Assembly (NCBI GenBank): GCA_900073065.1
Contig: FJOG01000006.1
Span: forward strand, 2,061,343-2,125,342
Length of the DNA: 64,000 bases
Reading direction: 5' to 3'
Source: Phialocephala subalpina
Lineage: Eukaryota > Ascomycota > Leotiomycetes > Helotiales > Mollisiaceae
This document shows positions 35,140 through 47,984 of the stretch, piece after piece (position 1 is the first letter of the stretch; every line of letters begins with the position of its first letter). The translations under genes and the position numbers were made by a program. Under the pieces are notes generated by a model that had not been told where the DNA came from, made no database searches, and saw nothing but the letters and a program-made list of their open reading frames with translations.

Positions 35140-36741
35140 ATGGTCGGCAAGAAGAAGCGCAATCACCCAGACGTCGAGGAACTTCTCGCTCGTCCTTGGT
35201 GCTACTACTGTACGTTTGCCAGTGTCCTTTCCCGATCGTGAAGTTGCTAACGTGTCACAGGTGAGCGTGATTTCGATGACCTTAAAATTCTCATCTCCCA
35301 TCAAAAGGCTAAACACTTTAAATGCGAAAGATGTGGTCGCAGACTGAACACTGCAGGAGGTAAGTCATCTCCCTCTTCTGGTGGTGTCCATGGCTGACTC
35401 GGCGCAGGACTCTCCGTCCATATGAATCAAGTCCACAAAGAGACCCTCACGAGTGTTGACAACTCTCTACCGAATAGACAAGGGCTTGAGGTGGAAATCT
35501 TTGGTATGGAAGGTATCCCGGAAGATGTTGCTCAAGCACATAATCAGCGCATCATCACAGGTTTCTACCAGCAAGAAGCAGACCGCCAACGTGCGACCGG
35601 CAATCCTGGACCTGGTGGCCAAGTCGGCGGACAATCGAAGAAGCCCAAATTCGAGTCACCAGCAGAGTTGAAGAAGCGTTTGGCGGAACACAAAGCACGA
35701 AAGGCAGAGCAAGCAGCTGGCGGTAGCAGTGGCGATAATACGCCTGGTGGTCAAAATAGCCCTCTTGGACAGAGCCCTGCTTCATTTGTGAGTTCCCTCC
35801 TAACATCGAGCTTCCACCAGTGTCTAATAGATCCGCAGAATGCTTCACCTTACCCTCCCGCACAAAACGGCTACGGCGCGCAACAAGACACCGTCGCTGG
35901 TTACGGTTCATTCGCTCAAGGACAGTACCAGCCACCATATCAACCTCCATTTTCAGGCCCACCAGGTTCTTCGTTCCCTCCTCCACAATACCAACCGGGA
36001 CAGTCGTTCCCTCCTGGCGGGTTTCAACAAGGTTTCCAACAGGGTCAATTTAGAGCTGGCTCGCCGGGTGGCTTCAGTGGCTATCAAGGACCACCCTCAC
36101 ATACTCCTCCGCAACACGGCGGACTTCCAAATCGTCCGCCAAGTCTGCCAGCAGCGCCTGGACTACCCCAGCGACCGTCGTTCGGTGCTCCCGCGGTCGC
36201 ACCCCATCAAATGCAACAAATGCATCAAGGTCCTCCACAAGGTGGATGGCAGAGCAATGGATGGAATGGACAAAATCAGAACTCAGCTATGTCATCAGCT
36301 TATCCTCCTCATACCCAAGGTTATGGAGATTACTCGACTAATGCCTCTTCGGTGGATGACCTGGTTTCAGGTGCCGCTAGAGAGGCTGATGACATTGACG
36401 AGATTATCAGGATGGCCGAGGCAGGTATCAAACCCCCGAAGAAAGGAGAGCCTACGCTAGCCCCTGCGCAAGCAACGGAAGCATCTGCCACACCTACGCC
36501 CGCCCCCGATGCAGTAAAGACCGAAGTCGAAAAGACAGACACACCCGAGAAACTCGAACAAGCAGAGAAGAAATCGAAGAAGGAAAAGGCGACCAAGATG
36601 ATTTATTCCGATGCCGAATTTAGTCCAGAGGAGAGAATGGCCAAAATGCCAAGGTACGCATTTGTCCCAGATGGAAAGACTGAAACAGCACTCGTCGATA
36701 CCACTACATTACCAGGTGTTGCCGGTACAGTCGATGCATAA
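35140..36741 (+). CDS. BuGZ/ZNF207-type C2H2 zinc-finger protein
   Basis: Exons 35140-35209, 35261-35359, 35408-35787 and 35839-36741 give 483 residues with closed frames and 48-51 bp introns. The N-terminus ([11 protein letters not shown], then [20 protein letters not shown]) with [20 protein letters not shown] forms the paired zinc fingers of animal ZNF207/BuGZ, followed by the conserved [16 protein letters not shown] and [12 protein letters not shown]. In animals BuGZ binds microtubules and the checkpoint protein Bub3. The middle is Pro/Gln/Gly-rich and low-complexity, as in BuGZ, where it drives phase separation. Near residues 360-385 an acidic helix ([19 protein letters not shown]) lies where the Bub3-binding region might be, but a clear GLEBS motif is not obvious. 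The C-terminal block [20 protein letters not shown] looks conserved. A spindle role here is inference from the family. Confidence 0.88.
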
Positions 36742-37882
36742 AAAGTTTGGAGTTTCGGTTCCTCGGCAGGTTTATCGACTTTCATTCATCTCTTTTCTTG
36801 GGCCGTTTTCGATTACGTACATATTCACTCCCATCAGCGATTTCATCACGACTCAAAAGCAACTTCGCCAAACGAGAGAGATTTCGAGAATGGATGGTGG
36901 AAGAGCAGCTAAGTTGGCAAGATCCCACTTAGATTCAGTATTGTTCAGCGTTACTTAGGGAGTTTTGCATCCTGCATCTGGTAAGTTCAGCAGGCGTGGG
37001 GGAAAACGATGCTATGATAGTGGAGGGTTTTGGATTGCTGCACATGGAAAGATGAGATGGGACGTGCAGCCTTTGTAAGTACCAGAAGGTTGGCGATTCC
37101 CACATTGTGTACTTCTCCCGAATCAAGACCCTTCTCATATTTGCTTTGACCCCGATTGAATCTCGCTTCCACTCCTTCGGATCTCCTGGGAATCTCCTGG
37201 GTAAATCAGCATCTCTCGACACTTGCATTCTTCCTTTACTACTTCATGTTCCAACAGAGCGGTCAAGTTGGGGTCCCCGCCAAAGTTAGTTCCAACGTTG
37301 TCACGTGAATATATCCTTCCATTTAGGCAGCGATTCCGAAACCCTCAATTGGTGCAATTACTACTGACTCTTTAGTTCCTGAATGGCATCACGAGCTGCG
37401 GAAAGCATAATCAAATTATACTTTGGCGACGCAACGTTGTGTTCAGGCTAAATGCATTCAGACTCAATCTACCCCGCAAAATAATTTTGCCGACTCCGCA
37501 ATCACCCCTCATCCAAGATCCTTGGGCAAGGATGAACGCATCCTTGGAATTGAACCATTTCCAACAACTGGTAATTGCGGTGCAGATTAATGAAATGCAA
37601 GGTACGGGTTCTCTATTACATGAAAATTTAGTTCTCTCGTATGTTTGCATCCGTTGAACCGGCCGATCCTAAGTCTCTCAGCGAACAGAATCGGGAAGGG
37701 GACCGTCGGCTCCATGGTCATTAGGGGCCCGCAATTGTACCTTCGCGATGGGTAAGGATAGTTCGTTCTTTTCATTTTATCCAGCTTGGCCGTAGCGGGT
37801 CTTCGCTATGTCTTCATAATTAAGCGTTTTCGCATGTTTTGTTTGTTCATCCCTCTCGCTATTTGTCACTCGTGAAGTCACG
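36742..37882. other. Intergenic, GH115 promoter side
   Basis: About 1.1 kb without a supported gene. No repeat or regulatory site is recognised. Confidence 0.5.
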
Positions 37883-40800
37883 ATGAGGACGCTTTCTGTT
37901 TTCGTCGCTGTTGCGGCGTTCTGTGAGAGTGTGAGAGCACTGGGTCAGAATGCGACTGTTACTACGACTTCGGCTCCAGGTCTTCTCTTGCTCGCTGGTC
38001 AAGGTCAAGCTGGACAAATTCTGTTGAGTGCGAATGATTGGTTTGGTGCCCTTCGTGCAGCAGAGGATCTAGCAGGAGATTTTGGGAAGGTCACAGGCAA
38101 GAACCTCACACTGGGGAACTGGCAAACCTCTCCAACGAAGAGGGATCTGAATCCTAGGGGCTCAACGTGGTCATCTCCTCCTGAAGCTGATGGGAGTTAT
38201 CCTGGCGGTAGCTGGGCCGAGGGCAAAGGACCCAAAAGTTCGGATCATAATGTGACGAAGAGTCAAGGGAGCGCCGCAACTGCGTACTACGTCTTCAACC
38301 CCGTGACGAACAACATTAACGTAAATGCCCTCTCTTGTACTTGCTACAGCAGCTGACAGTCCCCAGTACACCGTCGGCCCAGCACAAAACTTCACAGGCC
38401 CAACTCTCCAGGCTCAATCCGAGTCCAAAGCCATCAAAACCGTCATCATCGCCGGCACAATCGGCAAATCAGACATCATCAACTCCATAATCTCCTCCGG
38501 AAAACTCAACGCCTCGGCCATCACCGGAAAATGGGAATCCTTCATCTCCCAAGTAATCGATTCCCCCATTCCCGGAGTTGACAAAGCGATGGTGATCGCT
38601 GGCTCCGACATGAGAGGTACGATTTTTGGACTCTATGATGTTAGTGAGCAGATTGGTATCAGTCCTTGGTATTGGTGGGCGGATGTTCCGCCTAAGACGA
38701 GTGATGCTGTTTATGCGAATGGGGTCACGAAGGTGCAGAAGAGTCCGAGTGTGAAGTATAGGGGGATTTTTATTAATGATGAGCAGCCGGCGCTGACGAA
38801 TTGGATCAAGTGAGTTTCCCCAAGCAGCCATAGGAAGGAAAGGGGAGATAGCTGACATCTAGGATAGTTCGAATTATGCTCCGGGAAAATACGGAGCGGG
38901 GTATAATCATTATTTTTACCCTCATGTGTTTGAGTTGTTGCTTAGATTGAGGGCGAATTATTTCTGGCCGGCGATGTGGGGGAGTATGTTTAATGTAGAT
39001 GATAGTGCGAATCAGCCGCTTGCTGATGCTTATGGGATTGTGATGGGCACGAGTCATACTGGTAAGCTATCCTCCTTCCTTTTCCGCAGTGAGGAGGATT
39101 TGAGACTGATGGAGAGAAGAACCAATGATGCGCGCAACCAACGAATGGAACACCTTCGGCACCCAATACGGCGGCAACGGCCAATGGGCATTCAACTCCA
39201 ACAACGCCTCCATAATTCCCTTCTTCCGCTACGGGGCTCAACGAGCTCAGCCCTACGCCGCCAGCTCTCTCTTCACCATGGCCATGCGTGGTAGCGGCGA
39301 CACCTCCATCGGCTTATCCGATGAGCAAGCAATCATCGTTCTGGAAAACGCGATCAAGGCTCAGAGAAGTATTTTGACGGAAGTGTTTAATGGAACGAGT
39401 GTTAGTGATATTCCGCAAATGTGGTGTTTGTATAAGGAGGTGCAGGGGTACTATGAGAATGGGGGATTGACGGTGCCAGATGATGTTACGTTGCTTTGGA
39501 CGGATGATAATTGGGGGAATATTAGGAGGTTGCCGGTGGGTAATGAGACGGCGAGGAGTGGTGGTGCTGGTGAGTTGTCTCAAGAAATCAGACAACTAGA
39601 TTGGAAATGCTGACGAGGAGAAGGTGTTTACTATCATGTCGATTATGTTGGAGATCCAAGAGATTACAAGTGGATTAACACCATCCAGCTCTCGAAGACG
39701 GTCGAGCAGATGCAACTCGCTTCAGCACGCCAAGCGAATCAGATCTGGATTCTCAACGTTGGTGATCTCAAACCTCTCGAGATTCCCATCAACCATTTCC
39801 TCGATCTCGCCTACGATACTGCAGCATGGGGATACGGCAGTGTTCCGACCTGGTTGAACCTCTGGGCAACCCGAGAATTCGACGCTGATCATGCCTCGGC
39901 CATCGTTTCCATCCTGGATCGTTATGGTATGTATGCCGCGAGGCGAAAGTATGAGCTTCTTGATCCCAGCTTCTACAGTGTAATCAACTACAACGAAGCA
40001 GATGCTCTCCTCGCACAATGGAAGCAGCTAGCTTCTGACGCTCAGGATGTGTACGATGATCTGGATGAGGAATACCAAGCTGCTTTTTACGAGATGATTC
40101 TGCAGCCTGTACTTGGTGGACAAGTAATTCAGCAGATTTATATTGGAGCAGCAAAGAATGCTTTGTATGTCCAGCAGAAGAGAAGCAGCGCTAATGGAGT
40201 CGCGATGGATGTTTTGGATTGGTTCAAGGAGGATCATGTTTTGACACAACGATACCACGATTTGCTGGACGGGAAGTGGAATCATATTCTTGATCGTAAG
40301 TACCTGCATCATTGGTCAGGATGGAGATTAACGTCACCAGAAACCCACCTTGGATACCAAAATTACTGGCAACAACCCATGCGAAACACAGCACCTCCTT
40401 TGGCTTTCGTTCAAAACCTGGAGACATCACTCGCTGGCAACATCGGCATCGGAGTTGAAGCTTCAAACGCTACTGTATCCGGAGACGACTTCTACCACGC
40501 CAACTCAGGCAACAGCCTCACCCTCCCACCCATGGACCCCTACGGTCCCAAGACCCGCTGGATCGACGTCTTCTCTCGCGGTCTAGCTGGCTGTCAATGG
40601 ACCCTCTCGTCGGGAGCCCCATACGTGCTCGTCAGCCCCTCAACCGGCTTCACAGGCGGCGATAATGGTACGGATACCCGAGCTTACGTCTCCATCGATT
40701 GGAGCAAAGCGCCAGCAGCACCAAACACGACTATGGTGACGATCAACATAACTTCTTCCTGCGGTTCAGCTTGGGGAAACTATCCTCATCCCACCGTCGT

Positions 40801-41464
40801 TGTGCCGGTGAGCAATCTTGCCGTACCAGCGAATTTCTCGGGCTTCGTTGAGTCTGATAAACATATCTCCATTGAAGCCGAACACACAAGCCGAAACACA
40901 GCCGTGAACGGAGTTTCGTACATGACTCTTCCCTCCTACGGTCGCACTCTCTCCGGTGTAACACTAACGCCTGTCACTGCTCCGAGCCAGCCTGCTGGTA
41001 CTGGACCAATATTGGAGTACGATATCTACACCTTCTCCAACGTCTCAAATGCCAACATAACCCTCCTTCTCTCCCCCTCTCTCAACCAACAAGGATCCGC
41101 ACACCCCCTGAAATACGGCATCGCCATCGATGCCGAAACACCCCAAATAATCCAACCGATCGGAAACTGGACAGGAGGAAACATGCCCGCTGGCTGGGGC
41201 GGCGCTGTCTCTGATGCTGTTTGGGGTCTTACAGCTTCTGGAAACACGACAACCACAAAGCACAATTTGACGAAGAAGGGGCTGCATACGTTGAAGATTT
41301 GGGCGGTGGAGCCGGGATTGGTGGTGCAGAAGATTATAATTGATCTTGGGGGTGTGAGGTATAGTTATTTGGGGCCGCCGGAGAGTTTTAGGGTGGGTGT
41401 TGATGAGGTGGGGAAGTATGATGGGACGAATTTTGCGGGGGTGGAGGTTAGTGATGTTATTTGA
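37883..41464 (+). CDS. Secreted GH115 xylan alpha-1,2-glucuronidase
   Basis: Removes (4-O-methyl)glucuronic acid side groups from xylan outside the cell. Six exons (37883-38320, 38367-38809, 38868-39061, 39120-39569, 39624-40295, 40341-41464) close to 1106 residues, in the family's size range. A signal peptide (MRTLSVFVAVAAFCESVRA) starts the protein. Family signatures in order are KYRGIFINDEQPALTNWI, FELLLRLRANYFWPAMW, MGTSHTEPMMRATNEW (across an intron), LLWTDDNWGNIRRLP, YHVDYVGDPRDYKWI and a C-terminal beta-sandwich part. Sequons are frequent. All introns are 45-58 bp with AG acceptors. Catalytic residues were not assigned individually. With the tannase it suggests growth on plant cell walls, but the two genes are 27 kb apart and not a cluster. 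Confidence 0.93.
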
Positions 41465-41754
41465 GAACTGTAGGTTGAGTTGATGGGATAAAATAGAGGT
41501 AATGTAGTATTTATGTTTGAGAAGGAAGTCTTCTTATGAAGTTCCACGTGATCGTTATAGCTTTCCAAAGAGTTGGATGACAGAGCCTCATGTTCGGTTA
41601 GGGCTCACCGCTACTTCCTTTTTACGACCTGACTCATTTGGGGTGTTTACGAAGATCAAAAGAAGTGACCTCTTGCTTCGCTCCAGTGGGCATTGCCTTC
41701 TTGGAGATACACCAAAAAGGTTCACTATCAGAGTCCCACTTGTCGTGGAAGATT

Positions 41755-44008
41755 ATGGCCGACTCCGCATCAACCCTCGAGCTCTGCGGTCAATGTTGGT
41801 GGTTGACAACTGATCCTTATACTCTCGCCGCGAAGTTAGTTTCTAGATTTCGTTCAATTCACATTGGCCGCGACAATATTGCGGACGGATTGAGAGCAGC
41901 CCAAAGAGGAAGAACACGAGTTTGGTGCACGAAGAAGTCGCGAGCGTGTCAACTTTGCGGTAGCCGAGAGGTTGTCTATCGAGGATCAGACTCCCAGTAT
42001 CTACTCTCCGACCTGTCAAAGAAGACTCTCTTGGCACAGCCACAAGGATACAGAGGGATTCTCCGCTTCACGGTCACGTCTGACTCGGTCATTATCGATC
42101 AAGGATACGTTAAGAATCGACTCACGTCGTCGACTGGAATGACAAAATGGGAAGGTCCAGAACTTATTCTTCGGCAGTGCGAGAGTCCACCCGACCTACT
42201 CAAGATTCTGAGACGAGTTGACGACATTATTCAGTTCACAGTCTACACTTCAAGAAATAGTAAGCACCGACAGCTTCTCTGAGCTAATTTCAAAACTTGG
42301 AATTGACTAATCAAAGCAGAACCCCACACGACCGGTCATCAGCCAGAGACGAGTGGCGAACATCGCAAGCACCATCGCTCTTGAAGCCGGAAAGGCATGT
42401 CTCGACACATGCGTATTAAAACATCAACGCTGTCGCATCACTACTCTTCCATTGCTACCAACTAGGGTTCTTGACGTACGAGAGTTCTGGAACGATTCAG
42501 GGCCATGCATCCGATTGCATTCCAGTGGGGATGGCGAGCGTGGCCATTATGCAGCCTTAAGCTATTGCTGGGGAGGACCCCAAACTATCACGACGACAAA
42601 AATTGCCTTACATGCTCACATGAAAGCGATACCTCTCCAGGCATGTTCACAGTCGATCAAAGATGCCGTGGAAGTCGCTCGAGGCTTGCACATTCAGTAT
42701 CTTTGGATTGATGCGTTGTGCATCATCCAAGATGCGACCTCGGATAAGCTTCATGAAATCGAAAGGATGGGCAGAATCTACAAGAATGCCACAATCACGA
42801 TTTCTGCAGCCAATTCTTCAAGCGCCACCTATGGATTTCTTCGGCCACAGAGGTCACCGAAAATCGCGCAACTTTCCACAGGCTTGACTTCGCAAGCGAA
42901 CGGCCCTGGTAAGGGTTGTCCGACAGAGATAATCTCCTGCAAGGTATGGTACAACCGCGAACCAGAACATGATCACTCGGCAGAGCCGCTCTCACGGCGA
43001 GGTTGGGCTTTCCAGGAACAAGTCCTGTCCGAACGCATTCTCCAGTACGGCTCGAAAGGAGTCACGTGGCATTGCTTGGACACTGACAGAACTGTTCCAA
43101 TTCTCCACAACTTTGTTCAATACAAACCTCGCTCCAAAGCCTCACGGCCAGCCATTCTCAGACGATCGGCCATCACCAAAGGGCAAATCGAGTTTCAGCT
43201 GTGGACTGAGATGATTGAAGACTACAGTCATCGATTTCTGACGGATCAAAGAGATCGACTGTTAGCAATTGCGGGTACAGCTTCCGAACTTCATGACCGG
43301 TCCGGAGACACATATCTCGCGGAATTGTGGCAGGAGGATATCATCAAACAGTTAGGCTGGAGACAGGACGAGGGCAATGCTGTCTCCAAGGGTCCAATTT
43401 CTGGGCTCTGCAGCGCACCATCATGGTCGTGGGCATCTGTTGATGGAGGCGTCAAGTTTGGCGCTCGCTACAGAGTACCTTATCCGTGCCCGATACTCGC
43501 TGTGACACCTGATACCGAATTTCGAAGTTGCTCAATACACGTCAAGCACATCAACTCACCATTCGGAGACGTCAACCTGGGCCAACTCACCCTCTCAGCG
43601 AGGGTCGTGGAAGGTCCTCATCCTCTTGCACTTCAAAGCAGTCTCGTGGAACAGGTTCGCAAGGAACTTGGAATCATACATGAGAATGCTTTGATTGGTA
43701 CCTCGAATCCGCGACAACCGGACACTCTCGAAGTCACCCTTGACCAGAATTCGAAGACCAGTGCGATACATTTGAGTATTGATTCGAGGCGCGTGGTGAA
43801 TGGCAATCCTTTCGGACTACCAACTGTTTGGTACCTGCTTCTGGGAACCTGCTACAACAACTCTCCTGTTGGGCTCATTCTTACTCGTTGTGAAGAGTCA
43901 CGGTATCGCAGGATAGGGTACTTCCAGTCTCGGGATCCGCAGCGGCCTCCCGTCCGCTTCAACGCCTATTTTTCAACACTTGAGAAGCAGGACATTACCA
44001 TCTTTTAA
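41755..44008 (+). CDS. HET-domain protein (splice junction unresolved)
   Basis: The heterokaryon-incompatibility domain is clear: AALSYCWGG, then LHIQYLWIDALCIIQD, IYKNATITISAANSSS, and RRGWAFQEQVLSERILQYG. Before it lies a conserved-looking N-terminal segment (MADSASTLELCGQCWW to DDIIQFTVYTSRN) starting at the ATG at 41755. An intron must lie between 42240 and 42319. The best donor (AATA|GTAAGC at 42260) and the acceptor at 42319 leave the frame off by one. A frame-preserving alternative uses a poor donor (GTCTAC at 42241). The gene either uses that site, has a tiny extra exon, or carries a one-base lesion. HET proteins trigger cell death after fusion of unlike strains; this one's partner is unknown. 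Confidence 0.8.
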
Positions 44009-46638
44009 TGTCACAATATCCAAGAACGGTCCGTATACGCACCAATTCTACCTTCGTACACTTGGAAAGTCTCAATTTGGACCTGTCCTCTGACGGTCGA
44101 GAATCCTCCCTCGTGAATCAGGTACCTGCTAGTAATTCAGGACGTCTCAGCACCTGAACCTTGTCGTTCACGCCCTTCTTGAAGGTTTTGCTGATCTTGT
44201 TCATTCACACTTTTGAAACTTCAAGAATATTCACAGTCCAGCCTACAAACACCAGATTGCCGGACCCATGAATATCACCTCCAAATCTACGAGACGTCTT
44301 TGATTTATACTCTACAAACCTATTTGAGAGGTTTACACACTAGGCAAATCATATAGCGGTAGGAACGTCCCTCACGCAGTGGTTCTAGGCTCGGGATACA
44401 TAGCAATTCCCAGACCCCCAACAATCAACTTAACCTTACCTGGAATAGCGCCAGTGCCTGCAATGGGCGCTAAAAATTTGTGCAGAGCATCTCAAAGAAG
44501 CAACTAGGTCGATGAAAATTACTAGTATTCCAGATGATTTTCCACAATTAATCGTCACAAGACCAACGCCAGAGCTTCATAAAGCGTTCGCAGCTAAAAA
44601 TTCGGAGTCAAGACTTATGTTTCATGGCATTCCACTGTCAAACCTGAAGAGTATTTTCAAACATGGCTTTGCTATCCCTCAAGTATAGGTAGCTGCGCAG
44701 CCCGGATTCTCAGTCACATTTGCTTTAAAGGGACCTTGATCACAACCAAACAACACCCAGAGCTCATATAATTTTTACGGTGCTCTGTTAGGCTGTGAGC
44801 TTGCGCAAAGCTCAGTATTAAGAAGGCGAATCCGGCAAGAACAAATAGGAGATTCAATTGGAAGACATGCAAGCAGCAATTAAAACTCGGCAGAAGCATT
44901 GTTCATTTAGGAGAGCATCCCTCGCCCACTGATTTGAGCCTTAGTGTGTGAATATGCAGGTGCGCCAACGTGCGATCGAGGCATAATTGTCGCTCAATCG
45001 AACAGTAAAATATTATCCCTATACTTGTTTTGAAGTCTTGAAGACTTGCATCTAGATTCAAATTGGCTTCTCGGAGTCGCACAATACGTTGAAGTCTGCC
45101 TAGATCTCTGATTCACCAGGACTGTTCTCCTTTGCTCTGTCTGATTCAAAAGGGGTAGCGAGGTGAGCCACGCGTCTTCTGACTTCTGGGAAAGGATTCA
45201 CGATTGCACTCAGATATCCCTCGCTCTGGGAGGTACGGCGACTCGGTGGTGGTGAATTACAGGCTGTTGTATCACTCGAAAGCAAAGCATTCGGAAATAT
45301 GTGCTGAAGACAGCTTCCAGTACCACCGCAACGTGTGCTTCAAAATCCATCGAAACCTCAGTCTTCAACAGCTAAAGTACCAGACTGGTCAAGCTTGCTC
45401 GGATACATCCGCAGTATCTGAAATTTTCCTATCCATTCCTTCTTCAATATTGGTCATCTGGATTTTCAACTGTCACACCTATGCAGCCAAGATCGCAGCT
45501 TCGGTTGGCGTCTCCGTACCAAGACTTTGCTTGGTGGATCAGTGCATGTTTCGCGCACATATCCAGCGCATCGCTGTCGCGTGCCTTCCTTCTATTCTCG
45601 GCGGAGGATCTGCACTGTCAAGCCTCACCTTCGGCTAGTCTTGATCTCCTCAGATCTCATCCATGCTTCCAAACATCGAAACAAATGGACGAGGCTCCGT
45701 CATTGGCGGGCGGACTTCTTGTAATGTGTCAGTGATCTGGAGAGCTGATCTACTCGGGAGTTTTTGGCAGGCTCGAGTTTCTGTCGAGGTTGATCAGCAG
45801 ACGGCGATGCATGTCACAGAAAAAAACTCATATTTCCATTTGTCCAACCCAGATGTTGCATTGTGTTAGAAGAATAAACCTGCAATCGATCAGATTTCTC
45901 TGCAGCTCAAACATCTTGGGGCGCTGGAGCAATATTCTCTTCGTTATTATTATTCCATGAGATGATATATGTATAGCTTGGGAATATAAGAAAAAATTCA
46001 GACAAGTTAGAGTTTCTCGTTCGTCCTGTCAAAGGCTTTCCTCCGCCAATTGTTGCCTCACTGCTGCGTAATGAGAAGTTCTTTCTCCGACACGCTCAGC
46101 GCTCACTGGAATTTGCTGTTCAGTCGTAACAGCCAAGTTTCTAGGCAGTGTCATGGAAGGTCTTGTCGTCCGGGCGCCGAAACAAGGGCCAAGCGAAGCT
46201 CGCTTGGCACAACCCCTAAAAGTTGCCGATCTTCAACTTCCACCACCCCAAAAAGGCGTCTACCCCACAAGTTGATGATCCACAGGTACAACACGTAGAT
46301 GCTGTTGGTCTACCATCTAGATATCAGTTTCATCCCCAGCCTCAAGAACTGCAGACCTGCCAATCATTCGCCAAGTGTCTCCGGCTGTGCGTACCGAAGC
46401 GCCATGAGGCTGGGCTCTTAAGTATGAACTTACTCAGGCTCCATGGCACTGAAATGTCCCTCGTGTCTTTTCTTTCGTCGACCTCTTTTGATATTCTTTT
46501 CGTCGCGCAGGCTCGCTGTATTCTTATTTCATTTTCTTGGCATTGAGAATCTGCTGGCAGAAGGGTGGGATCTCCTTTCTGCTCACTTGAAAATCATTTG
46601 AGAGGCTGCACTTCTGAGTCTTCAATCATATAATCCAA
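44009..46638. other. Gene-poor stretch
   Basis: About 2.6 kb with short frames only (longest 45204-45638 plus), none convincing, and no repeat recognised. Confidence 0.45.
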
Positions 46639-47951
46639 ATGTCTGTTCAAGAAGCTATGGAGGCGAGGGCTGAGTTCCGTCGTCGCCAAAGGGAACGACG
46701 TGCACAGGGTGGACTTCGCCGTCGAAAACATCAAAGACGAGACGACGACAAGCCCAAGTCGGCAGCAGTTGGAGACGAGACTCCTTCCGAGGGGGATGAT
46801 AGTCCCTCAGAGGATGAGAGTAGCACGAAGTTCAGTCAAATTCAGACCTCGACAGCATCTCAGGTAACCCAAATAACGCTGTCGACTTCTTCTGCGTCAT
46901 CAGTTCAAGCAATTACTACGACGAACGTAGCCTCACAGACCTCGACTACCGTCAAGGCATCAATTCTTGTTACTACTCCCTTAGTAAGTCAACATTTTAT
47001 TCTATTTTGAATTGAACTGACAGTTGCAGGCGTCACACCCCACTTCGACAACACCCCCAGCTACGACGTCTCTACCAGCCTCTTCTAAAGCTTCTTCTTC
47101 TGTCGCGACTACTTTCCCACCTTTCTCGACCCCTCTGGCTGTGACAACGCCGCCAGCTGTCACGTCTTCCTCATTTTCAAGTTCAATTCAGACAACCTCG
47201 ACATCCTCTTCCAGTGCCGCAGCCCAGACGGCTGGATCTGGGATCTCTTCCAAACAATCCTCTAACCAATCTGGGTCAAACAATTCAACTGCCATCATTT
47301 TTGGAGTAGTAGGAGCATTTGGTAAGTCGCACTTTTCCTCCTTCGGTTTCACATACCTAACGATCACCAGCTGGCATATTTGCCATCCTCGCTGTGGCAT
47401 TCTTCGTTCGACGCAGGTTCTTCAGACCGAAGGGGCCAAAACCTACAGTAAATCAACAGGAAGCCAGGGCTTATGCTGCACGATCCATTTGGGGAACTAG
47501 TAGCACCTCGAGCTCAGATGACCATTCACGTACCACTATGGCCCAATTCGTCCCGCCAATCACCATGTCACCCAACCAAGTGGGGGACCGGAACGGACCT
47601 GGCAATGACGCTGTTGACCGACAGGAGCGGTTACAAAGGGTTCGCACTGATATTCTCGGCGAACGAGAGATGCAGCTGGGTAGCGGCTTAGGCTCAATCA
47701 AGCAACCTGGGAGGGCATGGGGACCTGGCAAATTTCAAAGATTGGATGAGAAAGCGATGGCTAGGGCAGCTGCTGAGAGAGATGGAGTCGACATTGAGGT
47801 TAATGATGGAATGTGGGAGCCGCCAAGAACGGTTGCAGCGAGAGACTCGCGGGCTATGACAGAAGTGAGCTTGCCGAGATGGAGGGATCCGATTACTTGG
47901 GCGAGGGATCAAGCGAGGAGGAACAACTCCAGGGGAGCCGGTGATATGTGA
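46639..47951 (+). CDS. Ser/Thr-rich single-pass membrane protein
   Basis: Exons 46639-46983, 47030-47321 and 47371-47951 close to 405 residues. The N-terminus is strongly basic (RRRQRERRAQGGLRRRKHQRR), then acidic. A long Ser/Thr stretch suited to O-mannosylation follows. One hydrophobic segment (AIIFGVVGAFAGIFAILAVA) spans the second intron, then VRRRFFRPKGP, and a polar tail of about 170 residues with predicted helices. The layout resembles fungal wall-stress sensor or Mid2-like proteins, but there is no signal peptide or Cys-rich head, so the orientation and role are uncertain. The family is not recognised. Confidence 0.7.
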
Positions 47952-47984
47952 GACCTTAATGTGACACTCTCTATCATACATTCT

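Noticed and set aside
36205..36230. ATGCAACAAATGCATCAAGG as another dispersed-motif copy
   Set aside because: It lies in coding sequence (Gln/Met-rich part of the BuGZ homologue) and matches only by codon chance.
37883..41464. Plant-polymer gene cluster together with the tannase
   Set aside because: The two enzymes are 27 kb apart with unrelated genes between them; no co-regulation is visible.
45204..45638. 144-codon plus-strand open frame
   Set aside because: No motif, no splice support, and unstructured composition.
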